DNA of 6,255 nt from positions 1-6,255 of the forward strand of contig JAGAYQ010000325.1 of the NCBI GenBank assembly GCA_017940445.1, given 5' to 3'. Shown here one piece after another: positions 1 to 5,167 of this stretch. The translations under genes and the position numbers were made by a program. The notes under the pieces are model-generated. The model was not told the DNA's origin, searched no databases, and worked only from the letters and a program-made list of their open reading frames with translations. Source of the stretch: Pyramidobacter sp. (lineage in GTDB: Bacteria; Synergistota; Synergistia; Synergistales; Dethiosulfovibrionaceae). Numbering within the stretch: position 1 is the stretch's first letter; every line of letters starts with the position of its first letter.

Positions 1-378
1 CGCACGGCCGCGCGGGCGCTTACAACCGGCGGGCTGTTCGCTCCCCTTACGGGAGCGAGCCTTGAAGGCTACGAGATCCACTGCGGCGTTTCCGTCCGCG
101 ACGATGGTGCATCTTCGCTGATCCGTCTCGAAGACGGCACCGAGGACGGCGCGCAGCGCGGCAGCGTGTACGGCTGCTATCTGCACGGATTTTTCGATCA
201 TGAAGAAGCGCGGACGGCCGTGCTGAACGCGCTGGCTGAACGCAAGGGCGTGACGCTCGGCTCTCCGGCGTTCGACTGGAGGGCGTACAAGGAGCAGCAG
301 TACGATCTTCTTGCTGACACGCTGCGCGCCAGCCTGGACATGGACCTGATCCGCCGCATCATCGACAAAAAAGCGTAA
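1..378 (+). CDS. cobQ: Cobyric acid synthase, C-terminal part (5' end outside window)
   Basis: This is the last 125 residues of cobyric acid synthase (CobQ/CbiP), the ATP- and glutamine-dependent amidotransferase that amidates four corrin side chains of adenosylcobyrinate a,c-diamide. The frame is open from base 1 with no start, so the gene is cut by the window edge. What is visible is the end of the glutamine amidotransferase domain. It includes GYEIHCG at residues 23-29 of the fragment and YGCYLHGFFD at 57-66; His62 sits where the family has its catalytic histidine. The C-terminal helix ending in RRIIDKKA is followed by two consecutive TAA stops. The Cys nucleophile and the N-terminal ATP-binding domain are upstream and cannot be checked. 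The next gene, cobT, begins 16 bases later, so the two are probably cotranscribed. Confidence 0.93.
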   Translation, partial: RTAARALTTGGLFAPLTGASLEGYEIHCGVSVRDDGASSLIRLEDGTEDGAQRGSVYGCYLHGFFDHEEARTAVLNALAERKGVTLGSPAFDWRAYKEQQYDLLADTLRASLDMDLIRRIIDKKA

Positions 379-394
379 TAAAGGAGCGATCTCA

Positions 395-1459
395 ATGGAA
401 CGCATCGACCTGAACGAACTGAACTCGCGCATCCCCGGCATTGACAGCGCAGCCGTACAGGCGTCGCTCGACCGCTGGAGCGTCGTCGCCAAGCCGCTGA
501 AAAGCCTGGGCGTTCTTGAGGATCTGGTCACGCAGATCGCCGGCGTCAAGGGCAAGGCGCGCTTTTCGATCAAGCGCCGCATGCTGGCGGTGATGTGCGC
601 CGACCACGGCGTGATCGCTCAGGGCGTGACGCAGACGGACGAATCGATCACCGCGCTGGTGGCTGCCGATCTGGCCAAGGACTGTTCTTCGGCCAACCTG
701 ATGGCGCATGTGGCCGGATGCGACGTGTGCGCCGTGGACGTGGGGATCAAAAATCCGCCTGACCAGCCGGGGATCGTGAACAAGCGCGTGGCTCCCGGCA
801 CCGCCGACTTCACCCAGGGGCCGGCGATGACGCGCGAGCAGGCGCTGCAGGCAGTCTGGGCCGGCATCGACACGGCCGAATCGTGCGCGAGCGAAGGCTA
901 TGACCTGCTGCTTTCGGGCGAGATGGGCATCGGCAACACAACGGCCGGCACAGCCGTGACCTGCGCTCTGCTGGGGCTTCCCCCGGAAAAGATCACGGGG
1001 CGCGGCGCCGGGCTTTCGACCGAAGGACTGGCGCGCAAGGTGGACGCGATCAAGCGCGGCTTCAAGCTGAACCGCCCCAATCCGGCCGACGCGCTTGACG
1101 TGCTGTCCAAGCTGGGTGGCTTTGAGATCGCCGCGATGGCGGGATTTTTCATCGGCGGCGCGCTGTTCCGCCTGCCTGTCGTCATTGACGGCGTCACCTG
1201 CGCCGTGGCAGCTCTGGCGGCGGCGAAGCTGTGTCCGGCCTGCCGCGATGCGATGCTGCCCAGTCACATGTCGTCGGAGCCGGCAGCCGAAAGGATCTTT
1301 GACGCGCTCGACATGAGGCCGGTCATCAACGCCGGCCTGCACCTCGGCGAAGGAACGGGCGCGCTCTGTCTGCTGCCGCTGCTCGATATGGCCATGTCGC
1401 TGTACGACGGGCTGGTCTTCAGCGACATCGGCATGGACGCCTACACGCCGCAGGAATAA
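395..1459 (+). CDS. cobT: Nicotinate-nucleotide--dimethylbenzimidazole phosphoribosyltransferase
   Basis: CobT (354 residues, normal length) transfers ribose phosphate from nicotinate mononucleotide to 5,6-dimethylbenzimidazole or another lower-ligand base, giving alpha-ribazole 5'-phosphate for the nucleotide loop. Family motifs are in order: CADHG (68-72), GEMGIGNTT (175-183), GRGAGL (202-207), GGFEIAAMAG (241-250), PVVIDG (261-266), SHMSSEP (290-296) and LGEGTGA (317-323). Glu319 in the last motif matches the catalytic Glu317 described for the Salmonella enzyme. The ATG has a good Shine-Dalgarno, AAGGAG at 381-386, 8 bases upstream. The stop TAA lies exactly at the left edge of the inverted-repeat element at 1460-1671 and may be one copy of its target duplication. 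Since the protein has a full-length C-terminus, that insertion does not appear to have truncated it. Which base it uses cannot be read from the sequence. Confidence 0.97.
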   Translation: MERIDLNELNSRIPGIDSAAVQASLDRWSVVAKPLKSLGVLEDLVTQIAGVKGKARFSIKRRMLAVMCADHGVIAQGVTQTDESITALVAADLAKDCSSANLMAHVAGCDVCAVDVGIKNPPDQPGIVNKRVAPGTADFTQGPAMTREQALQAVWAGIDTAESCASEGYDLLLSGEMGIGNTTAGTAVTCALLGLPPEKITGRGAGLSTEGLARKVDAIKRGFKLNRPNPADALDVLSKLGGFEIAAMAGFFIGGALFRLPVVIDGVTCAVAALAAAKLCPACRDAMLPSHMSSEPAAERIFDALDMRPVINAGLHLGEGTGALCLLPLLDMAMSLYDGLVFSDIGMDAYTPQE

Positions 1460-1502
1460 GGGAAACGCTGATCGAATTCCGCGCAATGGGATTAATACTG
1501 TT

Positions 1503-1608
1503 TCGCGATTAAAAAGCTAATCGCGAGGCCGCGCCAAAAACGGGCGCGGCAGTCGGCGCCTTACAGGCGCCACGCCGTCTCATGCAGTTTTCGACGCGCC
1601 TGACGGCG
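1503..1608. repeat. Array of four hairpins inside the inverted-repeat element
   Basis: Four palindromes follow one another. TCGCGATTA/TAATCGCGA (1503-1511 and 1518-1526) has 9 bp and a 6-nt loop. GCCGCGCC/GGCGCGGC (1528-1535 and 1543-1550) has 8 bp and a 7-nt loop. GGCGCCT/AGGCGCC (1555-1561 and 1565-1571) has 7 bp and a 3-nt loop. CGCCGTC/GACGGCG (1573-1579 and 1602-1608) has 7 bp and a 22-nt loop. All arms are perfect. On RNA they would make a compact chain of stems. They are read here as the body of the MITE-like element; a regulatory RNA role is possible but unsupported. Confidence 0.75.
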
Positions 1609-1611
1609 CTA

Positions 1612-1642
1612 TAAAACGGCTAAAAGTACGTTAGCCGTTTTA
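1612..1642. terminator. 12-bp hairpin, possible weak bidirectional terminator
   Basis: TAAAACGGCTAA (1612-1623) pairs perfectly with TTAGCCGTTTTA (1631-1642) around a 7-nt loop. The A run on one side and T run on the other give the symmetric look of a bidirectional intrinsic terminator. However, the stem has only a short GC core and the T run is just four bases, so termination would be weak. It is the last hairpin of the inverted-repeat element and could separate cobQ-cobT transcription from the downstream genes. Confidence 0.35.
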
Positions 1643-1650
1643 ACGAAAAC

Positions 1651-1660
1651 TAGTATAAAT
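1651..1660 (+). promoter_or_regulatory. Possible -10 region for the cysteine-rich gene
   Basis: CTAGTATAAAT (from 1650) contains TATAAA at 1654-1659, about 60 bases before the ATG at 1721. The same CTAGTAT string forms the -10 region proposed for cobD at 5102-5108. The best -35 at the right distance, TTAGCC at 1631-1636, matches the consensus at only 3 of 6 positions. If real, the promoter is carried by the right arm of the inverted-repeat element. Confidence 0.25.
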
Positions 1661-1720
1661 CAGCGTTTTCCTAATGTTATTTGATGCACACAATACGCTT
1701 CACAGAAAGGAGCTTTCTTC

Positions 1721-2056
1721 ATGACCGACGCTTTGAAAACCAATCCCGACGAATGCAAATACTCCTTTTTCAGCCATAAGGAATGCGAATTCTTCCCCTG
1801 TCACAAGGGGGCCGATCCGGAAAATTTCAACTGCCTGTTCTGCTACTGCCCGCTCTACGCTCTGGGGCGCGAGTGCGGCGGAAACTTCCGCTATCTTGAC
1901 AACGGGATCAAGGACTGCACCGACTGCCTGCTGCCGCACAGCCGCAAGAGCTACAGCCTGATCGTCTCGCGCTTCGCGAAGATCGTCGAGGCGATGAAAG
2001 ACCTCGAACAGGCCCGCCAGAAAAACGCCGCGCCGCAGGACGGAAGCGCGCAGTGA
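1721..2056 (+). CDS. Cysteine-rich small-domain protein, putative metal-binding, in cobalamin operon
   Basis: A 111-residue protein matching, by my recognition, the cysteine-rich small domain family (PF04071), often found beside cobalamin genes but with no established biochemical role. It has nine cysteines (12, 22, 27, 38, 41, 43, 52, 66, 69) and histidines at 19, 28 and 73. They fall in the family blocks CEFFPCHKG (22-30), FNCLFCYCPLY (36-46), ECGGNF (51-56), GIKDCTDC (62-69) and LPH (71-73). Paired CxxC/CxC spacings suggest one or two metal or Fe-S sites. There is no signal peptide or membrane segment, so it is probably cytoplasmic. Residues 78-111 form a charged helical tail. The start has a strong Shine-Dalgarno, AAAGGAG at 1706-1712, 8 bases upstream. 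It sits between cobT and cobU, which suggests a B12-related job such as cobalt handling or corrinoid redox; this is inference only. Confidence 0.88.
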   Translation: MTDALKTNPDECKYSFFSHKECEFFPCHKGADPENFNCLFCYCPLYALGRECGGNFRYLDNGIKDCTDCLLPHSRKSYSLIVSRFAKIVEAMKDLEQARQKNAAPQDGSAQ

Positions 2057-2090
2057 CGTTCCGCATGGAACATCCAGCGCCCGCCTTATC

Positions 2091-2612
2091 ATGCTGATCC
2101 TTATCACCGGCGGCAACGGCAGCGGCAAGAGCCGGTGCGCCGAAGCGCTCGCGGCGCAGTTTGCGGGGAACAAACTCTACGCCGCGACGATGATCCCCTG
2201 GGGACCGGAAGGCGAAGCCCGCAAGGAAAAGCACATCCGCCAGCGGCGCGGGCTGGGCTTTGTCACCGTCGAGTGCCCGTTCTCGCTCGATGAGGTCCCC
2301 GCGGGAAAGGACGATCTCGTCCTGCTTGAAGACGTCAGCAATCTGCTGGCAAATTCGCTGTTCGACGCGGAGCATCTCGCGCCGCCGGAAGCTGTCGAAG
2401 CGCAGATCATCGCGCTGGAAAAACGCTGCGCCGCCCTGATCGCCGTGACGATCGGCGGTCTGACGGGCGACGGCTGTGACGCGGAAACGAAAAATTACGT
2501 GGCTGAACTGAACGCGCTGAACGACCGCCTCGCCCGCCGTGCCGAAGCGGTGATCGAGCTGCGCGGCGGCAAGCCGCAACTGATAAAGGGGAATTGTCCA
2601 TGGACTTTGTAA
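2091..2612 (+). CDS. cobU: Adenosylcobinamide kinase / adenosylcobinamide-phosphate guanylyltransferase
   Basis: CobU (173 residues) phosphorylates adenosylcobinamide and then transfers GMP to it, giving adenosylcobinamide-GDP for CobS. The N-terminal P-loop is GGNGSGKS (7-14), in place of the enterobacterial GGARSGKS. His48 in KHIRQRRGLGF corresponds to the histidine guanylylated in Salmonella CobU (His46). LLEDVSNLLANSLF (78-91) matches the conserved LLE block. The spacing after His48 follows the clostridial-type subfamily as I remember it. The usual TNEV motif is replaced by TIGG (120-123), which is a notable divergence; the following DAET and NDRLA blocks are retained. The start ATG has no clear Shine-Dalgarno, but MLILITGG is the standard family start and no other in-frame start is near. 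The gap to the previous gene is 34 bases, and the 3' end overlaps cobS by 13 bases. Confidence 0.9.
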   Translation: MLILITGGNGSGKSRCAEALAAQFAGNKLYAATMIPWGPEGEARKEKHIRQRRGLGFVTVECPFSLDEVPAGKDDLVLLEDVSNLLANSLFDAEHLAPPEAVEAQIIALEKRCAALIAVTIGGLTGDGCDAETKNYVAELNALNDRLARRAEAVIELRGGKPQLIKGNCPWTL

Positions 2613-3388
2613 AATCGCTGTGCATCGCGCTTTCAACATATACGGCGCTGCCGATGCCGCAGTTTGAATGGGACGAAAGGCCGCTCAGCCTTTCGTTCTG
2701 TTTTTTGCCCGTCGCCGGGGTCATCATCGCCGCGCTGCTCTGGCTGTGGCTGAAGCTCTGCTGGTGGTGCGGCACGGGACTGATCCTGCGCAGCGCTGTC
2801 TGTGCCGTGCTGCCGCTGCTCGTCACCGGAGGCATCCACATGGACGGCTTCTGCGACACGGCCGACGCGCTCTGCTCGCATCAGGACCGCGAGAAATGCC
2901 TGGAGATCATGAAGGACTCTCGCGCCGGTGCGTTCGCCGTGATCTTCTGCGGGGCCTACCTGCTGCTGAGCTTCGGCCTTGCCAGCGAAGTTTCCGGCCG
3001 GCCGGGCGTGTACTGCCTGATCTTCGTCCTCTCCCGGGCAGTCTCGGTACTGTCAGTGACGGGGAAGAAAAACGCGCGCGGCACGGGGATGCTGGCAGCG
3101 TTTCAAAAGCCCGTCCTGCGCACCGCCGTGCGGCGCGTCGCCTGGGGCTGGATCGTTCTGTGCGCGCTGTGCATGGACCTGGCCGACATCTACGCAGGCA
3201 GCGGCGCGCTCTTGGCAGCCGTGATCGTCTGGAACCGCTACCATGCCGTCTGCCGCAGGCGCTTCGGCGGCATCACGGGCGACACGTCAGGCTTCTTCGT
3301 GCAAATGCTGGAACTGGCCATGATGGCCGGCATGTTTCTTGGCCAGGCTGTTGAGATCTCGGGGTTCATCCTGTGGAGATCGTTCTGA
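2600..3388 (+). CDS. cobS: Adenosylcobinamide-GDP ribazoletransferase (cobalamin synthase)
   Basis: CobS (262 residues) is the integral membrane enzyme that joins adenosylcobinamide-GDP and alpha-ribazole (or its phosphate) to give adenosylcobalamin (5'-phosphate). Family motifs are TGGIHMDGFCDTADAL (76-91), where Asp82 and Asp86 form the DxxxD metal site; IMKDSRAGAF (103-112); and GGITGDTSG (223-231). Hydrophobic segments lie near residues 33-54, 60-75, 112-127, 137-152, 183-198 and 234-258. The chosen ATG has AAAGGGG at 2585-2591, 8 bases upstream. A TTG two codons earlier is less likely because it sits too close to this site. The start lies inside the end of cobU, and the last 16 bases overlap cobC, which points to translational coupling. 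Confidence 0.95.
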   Translation: MDFVKSLCIALSTYTALPMPQFEWDERPLSLSFCFLPVAGVIIAALLWLWLKLCWWCGTGLILRSAVCAVLPLLVTGGIHMDGFCDTADALCSHQDREKCLEIMKDSRAGAFAVIFCGAYLLLSFGLASEVSGRPGVYCLIFVLSRAVSVLSVTGKKNARGTGMLAAFQKPVLRTAVRRVAWGWIVLCALCMDLADIYAGSGALLAAVIVWNRYHAVCRRRFGGITGDTSGFFVQMLELAMMAGMFLGQAVEISGFILWRSF

Positions 3389-3951
3389 TCCGGCACGGCC
3401 GCACCCCGAGCAACGACGCGCGGCGCTATCTTGGCCGCTCAGACGAGCCGCTGTCGGCCCTCGGACGAGCGCAGGCACAGACGCTTTACGAAAGCGGACT
3501 GCCGCCGGTCGATGCCGTTTTTTCCAGCCCGCTGAAGCGCTGTCTTGAAACAGCCGCGATCGTTTATCCCGATCAGGAGCCGCTTATCGTGCCGCAGTTC
3601 GTCGAGCTCGATTTCGGCCGTTTTGAAGGACGCACGCATGATCAGCTGACCGCCGAGGAGCCGGCCTATACCGCATGGCTGGCCTCAAACGGTGAAGCGG
3701 ACATCCCCGGAGGAGAAAACAGAGCCGAACTGTGCGATCGCTGCCGCAGCGGCTTTCTGGACATGACCGCCCGGGCTTCGGGAGCCAGGCGGATCGCGAC
3801 TGTCGCTCACAGCGGCGTCATAATGGCTGTTGTTTCGCAGTTCGCGCGTCCGGCGCGAAACTTTTTTGACTGCTTCATTCAAAACTGCCAGACGGTGCTC
3901 TGCGATTGGAACGGACAGTTTTTGACGGTAAAAGGCGGCGCGCTGAAATGA
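3373..3951 (+). CDS. cobC: Alpha-ribazole phosphatase, histidine phosphatase superfamily
   Basis: CobC (192 residues) is a cytoplasmic histidine phosphatase that removes the 5'-phosphate from alpha-ribazole phosphate or cobalamin phosphate, the last step of nucleotide loop assembly. The RHGRT motif (7-11) carries the phospho-accepting His8. SSPLKRC (51-57), ELDFGRFEG (78-86), PGGEN (112-116) and AHSGVI (145-150, with the second catalytic His146) complete the family signature. It begins at GTG inside the end of cobS; MEIVLIRHG is the usual family start, with a weak GGGG at 3361-3364 as ribosome site. The stop overlaps the cbiB start as ATGA. A general phosphoglycerate mutase-like role is possible from the fold alone, but position between cobS and cbiB makes CobC the best call. 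Confidence 0.92.
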   Translation: MEIVLIRHGRTPSNDARRYLGRSDEPLSALGRAQAQTLYESGLPPVDAVFSSPLKRCLETAAIVYPDQEPLIVPQFVELDFGRFEGRTHDQLTAEEPAYTAWLASNGEADIPGGENRAELCDRCRSGFLDMTARASGARRIATVAHSGVIMAVVSQFARPARNFFDCFIQNCQTVLCDWNGQFLTVKGGALK

Positions 3952-4925
3952 ACGGATGGCATTCGCTGATCGCGCTCTGCGCGGGTTTCGCGCTCGACCT
4001 CGTCTTCGGCGATCCGCACGGATTTCCGCATGTCGTGCGCTTCGCCGGATGGCTGATCGCCGCAGCTGAAAAAAAACTGCGGCCGCTGTTTCCGGCAACA
4101 AAGTCCGGAGAACACTTTAGCGGCGCGCTGCTCGTCCTGATCGTCACCACCGTTTGCACAGCCGTGCCGCTTCTGGCGCTGAGAGCGCTGTACGCGCTCT
4201 CGTTCCCGGCGGGAGTTGCGATCGAGAGTTTTCTCTGTTATCAGCTGCTGGCCGCCCGCTCGCTGCGCGACGAAAGCCTGCCGGTGTACACAGCGCTCAA
4301 AAGCGGCGACCTCCAAGGCGCCCGGCGTGCCCTGTCGATGATCGTCGGGCGCGACACGGAAGTGCTCGACGCGACGGGCGTGACCAAAGCGGCCGTTGAG
4401 ACCGTGGCCGAAAACGCCTCTGACGGCGAAGTCGCGCCGCTGTTCTGGATCGCGCTGTTCGGCGTTCCCGGCGGCTGCTTCTACAAGGCCGTCAACACGA
4501 TGGATTCGATGATCGCCTACAAAAACGCGCGCTACCGCCATTTCGGCACCTGCGCGGCAGTCCTTGACGATATCGTCAACTTCGTCCCCGCACGCCTGGC
4601 CGGCCTGCTGATGGTCGCCGCCGCAGGGCTGTGCGGATATGACCGGCGCGGCGCCTGGCGCGTCTTCCGCCGTGACCGCCTCAGGCATGAAAGCCCCAAC
4701 TCGGCCCACACCGAAGCGGCCTGCGCCGGCGCTCTGCGCGTCCAGCTGGCAGGGCCGGCACAGTACGAAGGCCGCGTCGAAGACAAGCCCTTCCTCGGCG
4801 ATCCGCTCCGCCCCGTCGAGCCCGAAGACATCAAACGCGCGCACCGTTTGCTGTTTGCCGCATCGGGCCTGGCATTCTGCCTTGCCGTTCTTGCACGAGC
4901 CGCCATCGTCTGCCTCGTTCAATGA
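3948..4925 (+). CDS. cbiB: Adenosylcobinamide-phosphate synthase CbiB (CobD in Pseudomonas naming)
   Basis: CbiB (325 residues) is a membrane protein that attaches (R)-1-amino-2-propanol O-phosphate, or the free amine, to the propionate side chain of adenosylcobyric acid. Family blocks run in order: DLVFGDP (17-23), HVVRFAGWLI (28-37), VGRDT (133-137), ETVAENASDG (151-160), YKAVNTMDSM (179-188), LDDIVNFVPAR (206-216) and HESPNSAHTEAACAGAL (247-263). Hydrophobic stretches near 58-100, 161-178, 212-230 and 302-324 agree with a multi-pass protein. The ATG overlaps the cobC stop by four bases, and only a weak AAAGG precedes it at 3931-3935, so coupled translation is likely. An in-frame upstream GTG at 3906 would add an unconserved basic stretch inside cobC and is rejected. 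A strong terminator follows directly, ending the operon here. Confidence 0.96.
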   Translation: MNGWHSLIALCAGFALDLVFGDPHGFPHVVRFAGWLIAAAEKKLRPLFPATKSGEHFSGALLVLIVTTVCTAVPLLALRALYALSFPAGVAIESFLCYQLLAARSLRDESLPVYTALKSGDLQGARRALSMIVGRDTEVLDATGVTKAAVETVAENASDGEVAPLFWIALFGVPGGCFYKAVNTMDSMIAYKNARYRHFGTCAAVLDDIVNFVPARLAGLLMVAAAGLCGYDRRGAWRVFRRDRLRHESPNSAHTEAACAGALRVQLAGPAQYEGRVEDKPFLGDPLRPVEPEDIKRAHRLLFAASGLAFCLAVLARAAIVCLVQ

Positions 4926-4928
4926 CAC

Positions 4929-4977
4929 AAAAACAGGGAAGTTTTCCGGCATTCGCGGAGAACTTCCCTGTTTTTTT
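4929..4977 (+). terminator. Strong intrinsic terminator after cbiB
   Basis: AAAAACAGGGAAGTT (4929-4943) pairs perfectly with AACTTCCCTGTTTTT (4961-4975). Five further pairs, one of them a G-T wobble, extend it inward (4944-4948 with 4956-4960), giving about 20 bp around a 7-nt loop. The 3' arm runs into seven T (4971-4977). It starts three bases past the cbiB stop, so it ends the cob transcript. The five A on the left give a short T run on the opposite strand, but no gene there would need it. Confidence 0.93.
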
Positions 4978-5021
4978 ATCGACCGCGCAGCTTTCAACGG
5001 CATATTTTTGCGATTCAAGAG

Positions 5022-5042
5022 CCTGACTTATCCTGACTTTAT
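5022..5042. repeat. Tandem pair CCTGACTTAT / CCTGACTTTAT upstream of cobD promoter
   Basis: CCTGACTTAT (5022-5031) is followed at once by CCTGACTTTAT (5032-5042), a tandem pair with one inserted T. The 10-bp step places both copies on the same face of the helix, roughly 70-90 bases before the predicted transcription start of cobD. That is a plausible place for an activator. It may equally be chance in an AT-richer spacer. Confidence 0.4.
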
Positions 5043-5064
5043 TTTGACAGCCGCCCGATCCGGC

Positions 5065-5102
5065 GCACAGCGTTTTCGCTTTCTCTTTTTTTTTCGCTGT
5101 GC
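5065..5102. repeat. Inverted repeat flanking a poly-pyrimidine spacer at the cobD promoter
   Basis: GCACAGCG (5065-5072) and CGCTGTGC (5095-5102) are perfect 8-bp inverted arms separated by 22 bases, about three helical turns centre to centre. The right arm ends within the extended -10 element, and the spacer holds nine consecutive T (5086-5094). It could be an operator bound by a dimeric regulator. A smaller stem, AGCG-TTTT-CGCT (5069-5080), followed by the T-rich run, could instead serve as a weak backup terminator. Confidence 0.5.
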
Positions 5103-5108
5103 TAGTAT
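5100..5108 (+). promoter_or_regulatory. Extended -10 promoter of cobD
   Basis: TGCTAGTAT gives an extended -10 element (TG, one base, then TAGTAT at 5103-5108) 60 bases before the TTG start. The -35 position holds a T-rich sequence with little consensus match, which is acceptable for an extended -10 promoter. The TTGACA at 5044-5049 is too far upstream to pair with it. Predicted transcription would begin near 5114. The preceding strong terminator makes an independent promoter necessary. Confidence 0.55.
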
Positions 5109-5124
5109 GACAAAGACGCGTTTC

Positions 5125-5153
5125 TCGCGGCCTCTGGATGAAGCCGGCCGCGA
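5125..5153 (+). promoter_or_regulatory. Leader hairpin abutting the cobD ribosome site
   Basis: TCGCGGCC (5125-5132) pairs perfectly with GGCCGCGA (5146-5153) around a 13-nt loop in the short leader of cobD. Its 3' arm ends on the first base of the Shine-Dalgarno AAAGGAGG. The stem could therefore influence ribosome access, or protect the 5' end of the mRNA. There is no T run, so it is not an intrinsic terminator. Confidence 0.45.
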
Positions 5154-5160
5154 AAGGAGG
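5153..5160 (+). promoter_or_regulatory. Ribosome binding site fixing a TTG start for cobD
   Basis: AAAGGAGG is a near-ideal Shine-Dalgarno placed 7 bases before TTG at 5168. An in-frame ATG at 5138 lies upstream of this site and would encode a ten-residue extension that overlaps the leader hairpin, so the TTG is preferred. Confidence 0.85.
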
Positions 5161-5167
5161 TTTTATC

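Larger units (their letters stand above)
1460..1671. mobile_element. MITE-like inverted-repeat element, 212 bp, non-coding
   Basis: The stretch between cobT and the next gene is bounded by inverted repeats. GGGAAACGCTGAT (1460-1472) faces ATCAGCGTTTTCC (1659-1671), 13 bp with one mismatch. It is flanked by TAA on both sides (1457-1459 and 1672-1674), which could be a 3-bp target duplication of the TNA kind known for some IS5-family elements. A second, subterminal pair is visible: ATTAATACT-GTTTCG near 1491-1505 resembles the complement of CGAAAACTAGTATAAAT at 1644-1660. The left copy is displaced inward by about 20 bases relative to the right one. The interior is a run of hairpins with no coding frame. 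This architecture fits a non-autonomous miniature transposable element. Alternatives are a structured RNA or a BIME-like intergenic palindrome. Whether it is multicopy cannot be seen from one window. Confidence 0.6.

Noticed and set aside
392..1486. Long open frame on the minus strand opposite cobT
   Set aside because: It is antisense to a well-supported cobT, rich in Arg, His and Gln as expected from the complement of GC-rich coding DNA, and shows no recognisable domain.
1460..1720. Cobalamin riboswitch in the cobT-downstream gap
   Set aside because: The gap is highly structured and lies among cob genes, but I find no B12-box-like conserved sequence, and the hairpins are organised as a symmetric inverted-repeat element.
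2058..2071. Small GTTCC-GCAT-GGAAC hairpin between the cysteine-rich gene and cobU
   Set aside because: Only 5 bp, with no T run; too weak to call a terminator or regulatory element.
3879..5018. Long open frame on the minus strand opposite cbiB
   Set aside because: It covers cbiB and its terminator, has the same Arg/Asp/Gln-rich antisense composition and no family motif.
5044..5049. Perfect TTGACA as -35 box
   Set aside because: No acceptable -10 lies 16-18 bases downstream (the sequence there is GC-rich), and the convincing extended -10 at 5103 is too far away.
5138..5167. ATG at 5138 as the start of cobD
   Set aside because: It lies upstream of the strong AAAGGAGG, overlaps the leader hairpin, and would add residues that do not look like a CobD N-terminus; the TTG at 5168 is correctly spaced.
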